64,000 bases of DNA. It comes from Mytilus californianus (lineage: Eukaryota > Mollusca > Bivalvia > Mytilida > Mytilidae). The translations under genes and the position numbers were made by a program. The notes beneath the pieces are model-generated. The model was not told the origin of the DNA, did not search any database, and worked only from the letters and a program-made list of their open reading frames with translations. Shown in pieces: positions 11,231 to 22,165 of the stretch (within the stretch, counting starts at the first letter, position 1; every line of letters starts with the position of its first letter). The DNA lies in contig NW_026262593.1 in the NCBI RefSeq assembly GCF_021869535.1, positions 53,369,318 through 53,433,317 of the forward strand. Reading direction: 5' to 3'.

Positions 11231-12026
11231 CTTGTGATCCGTTTATTTGGCAATCGCCAATGGCAGTCAGCAGGGTTTAAGAACATCAGTTGTTCCACCT
11301 GCTAGTCAAATGCCTTTTGTTGAAATATACTTTTTCACTCATTTGGTCTTTTGGAAAATGTTGTTTGTGCTGTACTTAGACCCCTCTACCAGGAAATTGT
11401 TTTGCATGCACACGTATAAAAATTGCGGTTTTTATCCAACGCAATCATAGGTTTGAACGTTGTTTTCAATTAAGACTTGTTTATATTTTTTCGTTTGGGC
11501 TTGTATTATATTTGCCTTCGGGTTTATATGATCCATTCATCCTATTTTGACTCTTTCAAAATTCAAGCGTCTATCCTAAATTTAGGTAAATTATATGGCC
11601 TTCCAAATCCCGTTTCGATTCCTAACATCACTGAAGAGACATTAATTGTCGAAATCTGGATATGGTGTTTAAATTTTTGCACCTTATGTTTGCGGTATAC
11701 CATCTTTTCCGCAGGTTTATTGTTTTCTGTTTGGTAATAAATTAATAATAAGATCTATTTTGTTACATCTTGTGATCCGTTTATTTGGCAATCGCCAATG
11801 GCAGTCAGCAGGGTTTAAGAACATCAGTTGTTCAACCTGCTAGTCAAATGCGTTTTGTTAAAATATACTTTTTCACTTTTTTGGTCTTTTGGCATATGTT
11901 GTTTGTGCTATATTTAGACCCCTCTTACAAGAAATTTGTTTTGCATGCATACGTATAAAAATTGCGGTTTTTATCCAATGCAATCATAGGTTTGAACGTT
12001 GTTTTCAATTAAGACTTGTTTATGTT
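11231..12026 (+). repeat. Two ~257-bp direct repeats around a 280-bp spacer
   Basis: Units 11231-11486 and 11768-12026 both run from TTGTGATCCGTTTATTTGGC to ACGTTGTTTTCAATTAAGAC and are about 95% alike. The arrangement resembles a very small LTR element, since units can be read as TG...CA. However, I see no target-site duplication or primer-binding site. Two insertions of one repeat, or a segmental duplication, are equally possible. Confidence 0.75.
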
Positions 12027-12431
12027 TGACTTTGTATATATATATATATATGCACCTGATATACTACATTGTACTGAGTCTTCTTCCTTGATATTTTTCT
12101 GTTATACTTTTTCAATCTTACGATCATTGATCAGGCCGCTGGTTTTCTCATTTAAATTGTTTCTTATCTCTTCATACCAAGGCATTTTATAGCTTACTAA
12201 CAGTGTGTGTTTTGCTCATTGTTAAAGGAGGTACGGGGACTTAAGGTGTTTACAACCTTGTCCTTTGGTCTCTCTTGGATATATATCTCATTTGCAATCA
12301 TACATCTCTACTCTGGAACAATAACATACGGGTATATAAGTCACCTTTACATGCATCTTATATATATAGCTAAACAGATAAGAAGAAAAGAACCAATTAA
12401 TACAACATCTCCATATTTTAATATTACTTAC
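12027..12431. other. Espin intron 9, proximal part
   Basis: No feature beyond a (TA)n stretch near 12030-12050. A small alternative exon cannot be excluded here, because the conserved vertebrate espin C-terminal segment was not found anywhere in the window. Confidence 0.4.
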
Positions 12432-12511
12432 TTTGCTTGAGCTTCCTTTCGTTCAATCATCTGACGTTTCCATGCTGGCATGTTTTTAAAACGTGCCTCA
12501 TATTCTTCTTG
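12432..12511 (-). CDS. ESPN: Espin homologue, exon 9: actin-bundling module, second part
   Basis: The acceptor is TATTTACAG and the frame (phase 0) reads QEEYEARFKNMPAWKRQMIE then RKEAQA. Vertebrate espins have an [20 protein letters not shown]-like segment at this point of the actin-bundling module; the P-A-W-K-R core and flanking charged residues match. The exon ends in phase 2 at the strong donor GTAAGT. If that donor is not used, the next in-frame codons are AAG TAA, which would end the protein here. Confidence 0.85.
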
Positions 12512-13310
12512 CTGTAAATATGTAAATATTACAGAATAAAGGTATGGTTTGCTTGATTCATATTAAAACATATAACGAAAAGGAGCAAGTATAAAGTTGA
12601 CACTTCCCATACAAAACATTCATCGTGAGAAACCAAAATTGAGCGTATTGTCTCAAGGTTTGTTTTGTATTTTTAAGGGTTCAAAACATTTTTCTTGGAT
12701 GGACAAAGAAAACATGTGTTTTATTGGTATTTTGTCACCTGTATAAATGTATTACAATTAATAGTGGGATACTAGAGTCAACATCAACAAACGTGATTAA
12801 GCAAGGACTTTATGCTCCCCGGAGTATAAAAAGTCTCACTCTGGTACGAAAAAAATTGTATTTAAAAACTTAAACTGTTACAAATTCTTTTCCAAGAGCA
12901 CCAATATACAGACAAACATTTTAAGGGCATATACTGAAAACGAATTAAGCCTGGGGGCTTGCGTCCAAAACATGGCTATGAAAATAATTTCAATAAATGA
13001 TACCCATCCTTAAAAAACTGGGCAAGAGTTTCCACCTATGTTAGCTGGGACATATCTATTTTTCCGAGATATAAGTGTCGTTTCAATTAACCAAGGGAAA
13101 CTCAAGTGACCATCCGCAAAGCAGTTGTTTTGGACACACATTAGTACGGAAAAGGAAATGATAAAATATGCTCCAGAATTATTTTTCGGATGCATAAAAC
13201 AATCGGTACCATTATGACATTTCCTCCTCAATCTTTTGTGTAAAAAATCAGCAGTCACAGTGCAATACTGTTACAATTTTATAAAAAGTATCAAAAACTT
13301 AAACTACTGT
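12512..13310. other. Espin intron 8
   Basis: About 800 bases with no supported gene or repeat apart from the SINE that follows at 13311. Confidence 0.4.
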
Positions 13311-13525
13311 ATCACTAGCCAGTCAACACTGAGGTTGTGAGTTCGAATCCAGTACGGGGCAGGTGCACTCGACTGCATTCTTAATTAACTAGGATTGTCA
13401 GTTTTCCTACCGAAGGTCGGTGGTTCTCTCCGGCTTCCTCCACCAATAAAAACTGACCGCCACGAAATAGCACAATAGTGTTGAAAGTGGTGTTAAACAC
13501 CAATCAGTTAATCAATCAATCAAAA
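13311..13525 (+). mobile_element. tRNA-derived SINE with ATCA tail
   Basis: A pol III B box (GAGTTCGAATCC, about 13339-13350) is followed by CTACCGAAGGTCGGTGGTTC, a CTCCACCAATAAAAACTG block and GTGGTGTTAAACACC. The tail is (ATCA)n. The same modules occur at 60775-60985 and 62750-62935. It sits in espin intron 8. Confidence 0.8.
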
Positions 13526-13543
13526 ACTTAAACAATTGCCTAC

Positions 13544-13714
13544 CTTTTTCTTTTCTTCTGACTCCTGTAATGCTTTCTCTGCCAACTGTCTGGCTAAGAG
13601 TTGCTTCTTCCATTCAGGATACTTTGCTCCAGCGGGATCTAAATCCGGGACTTTATCCATAAAATTCTTTGGATCAAATTCTCCCATTAATACTGGAGAT
13701 TTAGGTTTTGTTTC
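13544..13714 (-). CDS. ESPN: Espin homologue, exon 8: actin-bundling module, first part
   Basis: 171 bases, phase 0 at both ends, acceptor CAATTTTACAG and donor AAG-GTAGGC. The translation includes GEFDPKNFMDKVPDLDP and YPEWKKQLLARQLAEKALQ. Vertebrate espins carry a comparable F-D-x-x-N-F-M-D then P-E-W-K-R stretch at the start of the C-terminal actin-bundling module, the part that cross-links actin filaments. Placement just before the P-A-W-K-R exon keeps the vertebrate order. Confidence 0.9.
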
Positions 13715-14040
13715 CTGTAAAATTGTTCAAAACTTTTAGACTAATTTGAAGAACAAAATAATATACCGATAATCATGTTTTCTGAATATTGATACTGTTA
13801 ACAATCAGCATTGAGTCAAAATATGAAGCTTTTGTCGAATGAGCACGGCAAACGAAAAGCCTTCATATTTCGTAGAGCAGGTGATAGTTTACAATATCAA
13901 TATGATGAAAATCTGATAATACTGTTTATATGAGGCAGGTGCAATAGAAGATTATTGGTGTATGTTTGTTTTTTTATCATCACATTTTTCGGTAATCAGA
14001 TATACAAATATGTGCAAAATACTTAGCTCATCAGACTTTT

Positions 14041-14493
14041 GGCCACAGACCACAATTAAATTCTCTATTAGTTCTTTATAACGTTTTGTTTCATTTAAAA
14101 AAATGCTCCGATTCTTTTTGTCAAATATTTTGTGTGTGTAAAGGACAGTACTAGTCCAAACATATATCAAACATTCAGAAATATCGCTCCCCAGCATCTT
14201 ACAAATTTAGCCAATACACATCCATACCCCTATGGACAAGTCAAGAGATGTTCCGAAAACTGTAAATATCACCTTTTTGCACCTGGCCTAATCACTCTTT
14301 CCATATCAAAATCAGTTAAAATACAACATCCAAAATTTTATTTCACCTCTCTTCTTTCATTTCCATCCAAAAAAATTAAAGAAATGAGTGAGGAAGGGAT
14401 AGAAATTTTTTTTAGAAAAAATACACTCTAATTAAAAGAAACTATATTCGTGGACAACGAAAAGCGGGATCATTAATTGTGGTCTTTGGCCTA
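14041..14493. mobile_element. TIR element A, copy 1
   Basis: Left end GGCCACAGACCACAATTAA, right end TTAATTGTGGTCTTTGGCC: inverted repeats with one mismatch over 19 bases. The second copy, at 17433-18145, shows the TIR extending to AAATAGGCC. The interior is non-coding; a 60-residue minus-strand frame is shared by both copies but resembles nothing I know. Confidence 0.75.
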
Positions 14494-15957
14494 TCAGGGG
14501 TCTAAACCTTGACCAATTCTAATAAAACTTGGCATGATTTAAGCTTAGTGTATTATGAAACAGTTAACAAAGTTTCAAAGCCATATGATACCAATTATAA
14601 AAATTGTGGCATTTTTTATATCTGAACTTTGGGTGCTGAATTGTGGCGTTGAATTAGAATAATTTCAACTATCAAATTTGGGCTTCTAAAAACCAAAATA
14701 TACCAAAACTTACACTTTTTAATGTCTCTATGTATAAGTTATCACCTATTAAAAGCAACAGATAGCATACTTCATGTTTCAGACTTATAAAAAATGGCCA
14801 GAAGTAAATTTTTATATGGGCCTGTGCCAAAAAATAGAGGTTTTCAAATGAAGTGAGGCATTATATGAAATGTAATATTTTTCACTTACCACAATTTTCT
14901 GAAGTTGCTAAGTTATAAAAAAACCTTTTACATGTTATAAATGTACTTTTAATGGAAATATAAGTTTCAAATAGCATAACACATGTGAATAAAATGGTCT
15001 TTAGCAATGTCAAGCTTAAAAAAACAGGTTGTCAATTTAGGTCGTTCCCCACATTTGCATATTAAAAAGCATATAAATGATAAGGGAGATGGAGATATGC
15101 TTCTTTTTGCTCAAATCTTTGCTCAGATATGATAAAACATGGAGCCTGGATGTAACAAGACTGTCACTTTCAACTATATATGTAGACAGTATGATCTGAT
15201 GCAAAGTTATTTACTTTACTTTTTAAAACCGGCATGAAATTTCAGCCTCAAAAGGCCAATATTTTAACCACTAGCTATCAAACAAAAGAAAATAAAGGTA
15301 GTCTGTGAAACAGACAAGGTCAAACAACCAGTAATAAGTGCTTTTGATACAGATTCAGTGAAATCTGCTAAAAGGAATTCAACTTTTATGTGCATAGAAC
15401 CTCATTTTTCACTTGCTTCATACTGACCGTTAGACTAAGACCATTAAAGCAGCACATTTTGCACTCTTATTCTGATTTTATCTACTTTTTTTGTATGTTT
15501 AGTGTTCAAAAATGATTTAAACATCTACATTAGATACCACAAACACAAATAGAAAATCAGAAAAACCTGTCAGAGAGAAAGTAAGCATGCTACTTTTGTA
15601 AAAATATTGAAACAACTGAAAAAGTTCAATTTTGGGCATGTAGGCTGAAATGTCATTTTTTTACAAAATTTCTCTCAAATAAAAGTGGAAATCATTTATT
15701 CTCATGTAGTTTGACAAATTAATACCAATACACCTTATCGCTAATCCCGCTCGACCCGAGAATCAGTCCCGCTCGAACTTTTGACGTCATACAACAAATT
15801 ATCACTTTTCCATTGTGGCGTCAGATATTTTCTATTATGACGTCAAAATTTTACGGGAACTTGTGTGATGTCCAGTAATGTCGGACAAATAGCGATAAGG
15901 TGTATAGATCATTCAGGGAAGTTGTCAAAGTACAAATTCAATATTTCCTGAATTCAC
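14494..15957. repeat. Tandem 1.46-kb unit B
   Basis: This runs from AGGGGTCTAAACC to GAATTCACCTCT and is followed immediately by a second copy (15958-17432). I counted roughly 19 differences over about 1,465 bases. No coding frame is present. It lies in espin intron 7. Confidence 0.9.
15729..15904. mobile_element. ~175-bp MITE inside unit B
   Basis: Perfect 15-base TIR: TACACCTTATCGCTA at the left and TAGCGATAAGGTGTA at the right. The outer TA may be a target duplication. The interior has two TGACGTCA-like halves. The same MITE is at 17210-17375 because the unit was duplicated. Confidence 0.8.
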
Positions 15958-17432
15958 CTCTTAGGGGTCTAAACCTTAACCAATTCTAATAAAACTTGGC
16001 ATGATTTAAGCTTAGTGTATTATGAAACAGTTAACAAAGTTTCAAAGCCATATGATACCAATTATAAAAATTGTGGCATTTTTTATATCTGAACTTTAGG
16101 TGCTGAATTGTGGCGTTGAATTAGAATAATTTCAACTATCAAATTTGGGCTTCTAAAAACCAAAATATACCAAAACTTACACTTTTTAATGTCTCTATGT
16201 ATAAGTTATCACCTATTAAAAGCAACAGATAGCAAACTTCATGTTTCAGACTTATAAAAAATGGTCAGAAGTAAATTTTTATATGGGCCTGTGCCAAAAA
16301 ATAGAGGTTTTCAAATGAAGTGAGGCCTTATATGAAATGTAATATTTTTCACTTACCACAATTTTCTGAAGTTGCTAAGTTATAAAAAAACCTTTTACAT
16401 GCTATAAATGTACTTTTAATGGAAATATAAGTTTCAAATAGCATAACACATGTGAATAAAATGGTCTTCAGCAATGTCAAGCTTAAAAAAGCAGGTTGTC
16501 AATTTAGGTCGTTCCTCACATTTGCATATTAAAAAGCATTATAAATGATATGGGAGATGGAGATATGCTTCTTTTTGCTCAAATCTTTGCTCAGATATGA
16601 TAAAACATGGAGCCTGGATGTAACAAGACTGTCACTTTCAACTATATATATGTAGACAGTATGATCTGATGCAAAGTTATTTACTTTACTTTTTAAAACC
16701 GGCATGAAATTTCAGCCTAAAAAGGCCAATTTTTTAACCACTAGCTATCAAGCAAAAGAAAATAAAGGTAGTCTGTGAAACAGACAAGGTCAAACAACCA
16801 GTAATAAGTGCTTTTGATACAGATTCAGTGAAATCTGCTAAAAAGGAATTCAACTTTTATGTGCATAGAACCTCATTTTTCACTTGCTTCATACTGACCG
16901 TTAGACTAAGACCATTAAAGCAGCACATTTTGCACTCTTATTCTGATTTTATCTACTTTTTTTGTATGTTTAGTGTTCAAAAATGATTTAAACATCTACA
17001 TTAGATACCACAAACACAAATAGAAAATCAGAAAAACCTGTCAGAGAGAAAGTAAGCATGCTACTTTTGTAAAAATATTGAAACAACTGAAAAAGTTCAA
17101 TTTTGGGCATGTAGGCTGAAATGTCATTTTTTTACAAAATTTCTATCAAATAAAAGTGGAAATCATTTATTCTCATGTAGTTTGACAAATTAATACCAAT
17201 ACACCTTATCGCTAATCCCGCTCGACCCGAGAATCATTCCCGCTCGAACTTTTGACGTCATACAACAAATTATCACTTTTCCATTGTGGCGTCAGATATT
17301 TTCTATTATGACGTCAAAATTTTACGGGAACTTGTGTGATGTCCAGTAATGTCGGACAAATAGCGATAAGGTGTATAGATCTCAGGGAAGTTGTCTAAGT
17401 ACAAATTCAATATTTCCTGAATTCACCTCTTT
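15958..17432. repeat. Tandem 1.46-kb unit B, second copy
   Basis: Direct tandem copy of 14494-15957 in the same orientation. Differences are scattered single bases and small indels (for example an extra TA near 16645), as expected of a real but recent duplication. Confidence 0.9.
17210..17375. mobile_element. ~165-bp MITE inside second unit B
   Basis: Same 15-base TIR as the copy at 15729-15904. It was carried along by the duplication and is not an independent insertion. Confidence 0.8.
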
Positions 17433-18145
17433 AAATAGGCCACAGACCACAATTAAATTCTCTATTAGTTCTTTATAACGTTTGGTTTCATTAAAAAAAA
17501 TGCACCGATTCTTTTTGTCAAATATTTTGTGTGTGTAAAGGACAGTACTAGTCCAAACATGTATCAAACATTCAGAAATATCGCTCCCCAGCATCTTACA
17601 AATTTAGCCAATACACATCCATACCCCTATGGACAAGTCAAGAGATGTTCCGAAAACTGTAAATATCACCTTTTTGCACCTGGCCTATAATCACTCTTTC
17701 CATATCAAAATCAGTTAAAATACAACATCCAAAAGTTTATTTCACCTCTCTTCTTTCATTTCCATCCAAAAAAATTTAAGAAATGAGTGAGGAAGGGATA
17801 GAAAAAAAATTAAGAAAAAATACACTCCAAGTCAGGAGCCTCTGGCCTTTGTTAGTCTTGTATCATTTTTAATTTTAGTTTCTTGTGTATAATTTGGAGT
17901 TTAGTATGACGTCCATTATCACTGAACTAGTATACATTTTTGTTTAGGGGCCAGCTGAAGGACGCCTCCGGGTGCGGGAGTTTCTCGCTGCATTGAAGAC
18001 CCATTGGTGGCCTTCTGCTGTTGTCTGCTCTATGGTCGGGTTGTTGTCTCTTTGACACATTCCCAATTTCCATTCTCAATTTTACTCTAATTAAAAGGAG
18101 CTATATTCGTAAGCGGGATCATTAATTGTGGTCTTTGGCCTATTT
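17433..18145. mobile_element. TIR element A, copy 2, interrupted
   Basis: Left end AAATAGGCCACAGACCACAA, right end matching as TTGTGGTCTTTGGCCTATTT: 24-base TIRs with one mismatch. Compared with copy 1 it is split by the repeat at 17828-18084. Confidence 0.8.
17828..18084 (+). mobile_element. 5'-truncatable dispersed repeat inserted in element A
   Basis: Copy 1 of element A reads TACACTCTAATT with no insert; here the same site reads TACACTC, then 257 bases, then CTCTAATT. The insertion is therefore bounded exactly and has a 3-bp duplication (CTC). It starts CAAGTCAGGAGCC and ends CTCAATTTTA. Shorter copies with the same 3' end are at 51376-51469 (sense), 58695-58872 and 56936-57050 (antisense). 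Confidence 0.85.
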
Positions 18146-18904
18146 CAAATTTGTGGGAAATGATTATGTTATTCTTCTTAATGTTGTTTCATGAAAAATC
18201 CCGAAAAGGAACTAAAAACTGTGGTGCCGAAAATCAAAATCTTTAATTCTAAGTTGAGGCAAATAATGCAAATGTTTTAGAAAATATAAAATGCCAAAAA
18301 TAGGAATTTTTATATACCTCTCTTTAATATCCGTGTTTATAATCAATCGTTTTACCTGTCAGTACTTGACAGTAAACGAATGAAAAAAGTATACCGAAAT
18401 CGCGCCATTTTTAATGTCAGTCCGGCTGCTCAATTTTTCGAGTAGGACTACTTAGCACGTCCACATTACATTTTGCTTTAATTTGTACTCCAATTTGTCA
18501 TGGTGACAGATAGAAGGAAGACCAATAAACAAGTTGAATAACTTTAAAGTCTTCTTTTAAAGTTTAGTTCCATTTTACCCCAATCGTTATACGGTAACCA
18601 TTCAGTAAATGTTAATGTATTAACCTTTTCCTTCGCATTAATCGATTATAATTTCTGCATCTGTTATTTTAAAATAAATTATTTTGATAAATTAATTCAA
18701 CATTGACTTTAAAACATATTATGTTCTTCTATGTTATGGAAAGAGTTCTTTTGAATCAAAGTCAAACAAATATAGTTCATTTTTGATTAAAGTCGAAAAA
18801 AAGTTTTTTTTTTTTTGTATTTGATTAAAGTCGAAAACAAAATGTTTGTGCCGAGAAGAAAACCCATGACACCAAAAAAAGATGAAATATGGTTGGTGCA
18901 TAAT
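18146..18904. other. Espin intron 7, non-repeat part
   Basis: No gene seen. A TTTGATTAAAGTCGAAAA motif is repeated near 18782 and 18819 around a poly-T run. Confidence 0.4.
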
Positions 18905-19132
18905 ATATGAGAGTCCAAATGGGATTTACAGGATAGAGAATAATGAAAAAAGGTGTTAATTAAAGGGCAAAGATAGAGAAAAAAAGTTACAAAAAATAAT
19001 ATATAGAGAATAATGGGGTGCTAAAATATAAAGAATAGAGAATAATGGACAAAATAAATATAGAATAGAGAAAAAAATTGTCTTAATAATTAAGGTATAA
19101 AGAAATGAGGTACCCCTATCCAGACCCTCATA
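18905..19132 (-). repeat. TTCTCTATTCTTTATATTTT-type low-complexity repeat
   Basis: Irregular repeats of GAATAGAGAATAATGG with AAAATATAAA spacers, closed by CCAGACCCTCA. This is one of seven copies in the window (also 21985, 24990, 31600, 35625, 42567, 63855), in both orientations and always with a CTGGATGGGG/CCAGACCCTCA-like edge. Confidence 0.7.
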
Positions 19133-19188
19133 TATATAACTGATTTTCACACTAGAAATAGCATTTGGTACCTTGTATCATTGCATAC

Positions 19189-19432
19189 CTTTTGATTGCC
19201 ATTTTTTGCACTGACTGGAGGACTATTGTTCTGTGTTACTTTTACCGGACTCGGATCACCGAAGGAAAAGACCATTTTGACTTGCTTCCCTTCCCCTGGT
19301 TTCTTGGTTACTTTTAAATCGGACAAGTCTTTGTTCTTCAATTCGTCCACTAAACTTCTACCGATTACAGGACTCATACTGCCCATTGACGCTAAATTTC
19401 CTGTCGATGATGATGTTGTTAACATCTGTGAC
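19189..19432 (-). CDS. ESPN: Espin homologue, exon 7: WH2-like segment
   Basis: Acceptor TGTGTTGTAG, first base completing Arg from exon 6 (phase 2), and donor AAAAG-GTATGC ending in phase 0. The 81 whole codons include SMSPVIGRSLVDELKNKDLS followed by DLKVTKKPGEGKQVKMVFSF. The L-V-D-E-L...L-K-V-T pattern resembles a WH2 actin-monomer-binding motif (helix then LKxT), which espins contain before the bundling module. The WH2 call is by eye; exon membership is better supported than the motif. Confidence 0.85.
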
Positions 19433-19544
19433 CTACAACACATAAAAGGAATTTTGACATCATAAGTTAGTGTTTTAGACATAAAATGCATTTTATTCCA
19501 CTATTTCAAATTTACTTTAATGAAAAAGAAGATACGACTGCCAA

Positions 19545-19622
19545 ACCATGGTCAAAAGAAAAAGATAAACAGACAAACAGCAGTCCTGAAAACACTACAC
19601 AAAAAGAACACAACCAAAAAAT
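19545..19622. repeat. Fragment of the 26610 / 62240 repeat family
   Basis: AAAGATAAACAGACAAACAG and CTACACAAAAAGAACACAAC resemble the A-rich repeat found more fully at 26610-26815 and 62240-62440. Confidence 0.45.
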
Positions 19623-19628
19623 CTGAGG

Positions 19629-20056
19629 TTATGTACACAGGTAAATTTTGCTCACATAAATTTCACATTAATCTCACGTGAAATTCACCTCAAACGAGCT
19701 TGTACGTGAAACTCACGTGAATTGAGATTCACTTGAATCTCACATGAAATTGTTTTACGAGAATTTCACGTGACCTTTACAAAAGACAAATTGGTATTTT
19801 TCATGACTTCAATCAAATTTTAAAATTGAGACGTTATTTGAATAATTCTATTTGAAAATTCACGTGAATTTCACCTGAAAAATATTCATGTGATTTTCAT
19901 GTGAGTTTCGCGTGAGAGTTTTATATATTGATATCAGTTCACATGAGATTCACGTACAAGTTCGTTTGAGGTGAAATTTGTGTGAATTTCGCGTGTGAGA
20001 TTCACATGCATGTCAATTCACGTGAAAAATACGTGAGTGAGATTTCTCTGTGTAAT
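19629..20056. repeat. Large fold-back built of CACGTGAAATTCAC-like words
   Basis: The left arm TTCACCTCAAACGAGCTTGT near 19684 is mirrored by ACAAGTTCGTTTGAGGTGAA near 19956. Outer ends TACACAGG and CTCTGTGTA also oppose each other. Both arms are packed with short TCACGTGA palindromes. It is non-coding and lies in espin intron 6. Confidence 0.8.
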
Positions 20057-21130
20057 GCTCCGAAAGGGTGTGTGCATTTCCTGCTTCACAAGTGGCGTCC
20101 GTCAAATTGCTTCTGGTCAGTGAAAATCCGATAATAAGTCGCATTTGGCGATGTCGTAACGAGAAAAGACTGACGAAATAGTGGGGCTGCAACATGGAAG
20201 ATTGACACAGATATTTTATAACATTCATACAAATTATGATGGCGTCCGTAAAATTAAAAGGATAATTTCAAGCGAAAAATTTCTTTTTCATTAAGTCTAT
20301 TTCCATTTTAGCATATAAGTAACTAGTGCGTATTTTTCTTTAAATTACTGATACATGCAAAAACATTGATATAGTGTTCTATCAACTGTTTACTATAAAG
20401 ACAATTCTATATAACACAAAATGTCCATACTTAACTACACACACAAACACTGTAGTAATACAAATCAAAACAAAGTTTTGGCTAATTTTGTTTTGAGAAT
20501 TAATACATCGAAGCATACTGTCGGGCCTTCAACTAAGGTGCGAAACAACCATGGCACACAAAAAGTATGAAACGATATAAACTATAAAGTATATAATTGT
20601 AACTATGCGATTGTTCTGAAACAGGTACTGATGAAATTTATTACAGAAACACGGTCGCACAGGAATAGATGTCGTTCGTTTATTATATCAACGCGACTAT
20701 TTTTGAGACAGCGTGTGTAAAACGACGGATTTGAAGAACTGAAAGAATTAGTTTTCTTCAGTCAGACGAACAATTTAAAGCCAAAGGTACAGGTAGTTTT
20801 TGTTTTATATTTTTTGAAATTCTAGTACAAATTATCAAATATTTGTCTATAGTATGATTTACCGATGGCTCCTCAACCTCCAGCGCCAAATATCAAATAT
20901 TTTGTTTCCCAAAATAAATAACATGGTTTTGTAATTCTTAATTTTTAAAGCATAGTAGTGCATTTTTGTGATATTTTATAAAGAGGATAATAAACTCGCT
21001 CATACACGTTCAACACCTAGATAAGACTTTTCAAATCAAATTTACAAAATGTTTTTAACTTTTTGAAGATTGCATAATTTAAATTTTCGTTCCCAACAGA
21101 CGTCAATATTTTTATGCTAAGTAATATTAC
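20057..21130. other. Espin intron 6, unique part
   Basis: About 1.1 kb with no recognised repeat or gene. Confidence 0.4.
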
Positions 21131-21899
21131 CTTAGTGATTTTTTTACTTCACCATTCGTCATCGATACTGGTCGATATTTGTCTGCATAATCAGCACTTC
21201 CATTGGCGCGAATTTGTGCAACATCAGAATCGCCATTTTGATCACATGTACCGGTATCACGCAAGTCTGTTTCTGACTTGCTGTCATGCAATTGTTTAAG
21301 CTCTGATAACCAATCAGATTTAGGAGCTGTTGTTTGTGTCATGTTTCTTGCTCCTTTTGGTTGAATATTTGAAGCGGAAGTCGGTTTTTTTGGTGGAATT
21401 CCGGGAAACGGAGGAGGAGTCGGAATACGCGAAGAAGTGTCTTTGCGTTGAAAGCTATCTTTCAGTGTTTGCACAGTTCTTTTTTCTTCAACATTTGTTG
21501 AAACAAAGTTTGGCTGACTGCTTTGGTCTCCGGTTGCTTTTGATAAAATGGACGTACGCGGTGATGATACACGATGTGGCGAGCTAGCAGGAGTTCCTTG
21601 TGTAGATGCGTTTGGCGAATTTATAAAATGAGGGTTACTTGAAAAATGAACAGAACTGTCAGTCGTCTTCTGTTTTTTGCTTACGTCATCATATCTTGAA
21701 GCAGACGACAATGTTGATGTTTCAGACGATAAATCGCTATCCTGTCCAGCAGAAATATTATCTTCTACAACAGTTTCACTTTCTCCCTCTTTATGATTGT
21801 TATCTGTACCATTGACACTTTGTGTCCTAATGTCTGTTTCGGATAATACCTTGTCGGTGTTATCCAAAGAAAATGGACTGCCGTTCTCGGAATCTTTTT
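21131..21899 (-). CDS. ESPN: Espin homologue, exon 6: disordered linker with proline-rich site
   Basis: The largest exon (769 bases). Acceptor ACTTTGCAG; the two leading As complete Glu from the G of exon 5, and it ends in phase 2 at CTAAG-GTAATA. The ~256 residues are Ser/Thr/Asp-rich and probably disordered, with many SP and TP pairs that could be phosphorylated. A proline-rich stretch (RIPTPPPFPGIPPKKP) fits an SH3, EVH1 or profilin ligand, as in vertebrate espins. SDWLSELKQLHDSKSETDLR is a predicted amphipathic helix and might be an additional actin-binding segment. Sequence conservation in this part of the family is low, so the assignment depends on phase and order. Confidence 0.85.
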
Positions 21900-21984
21900 C
21901 TGCAAAGTATTTAAAGAAAATCTAAGCAAGGGTGATTCCGTAAAGTGAATGTGTATAGAATAAATAATAACTTTCAATTTGTTA

Positions 21985-22165
21985 GATATATTGTATCAGG
22001 ACCTGGGGTGAGGTGGGTTGGGGTGGGGGAATCTATACTTCTGTATTCTTTATTTGTTTATTCCATTTTCTCTCTATATTTTTGTAATTGTTTGTCCATT
22101 TTTCTCTTTTCTTTATACCATTATTCTCTACTCTGTAAACCCAACCTAGACCCTCATTTTTACTG
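21985..22165 (+). repeat. Low-complexity CTCTATTCTTT-type repeat
   Basis: Degenerate TTTATTTGTTTATTCC and TCTCTTTTCTTTATACC units between a GGTGGGTTGGGGTGG edge and CCTAGACCCTCA, as in the other six copies. Confidence 0.55.

Noticed and set aside
13952-17594. Paralogous small proteins at 14197 and 17594 (minus)
   Set aside because: Both come from the duplicated non-coding TIR element A; frames diverge at the element edge and no domain is seen.
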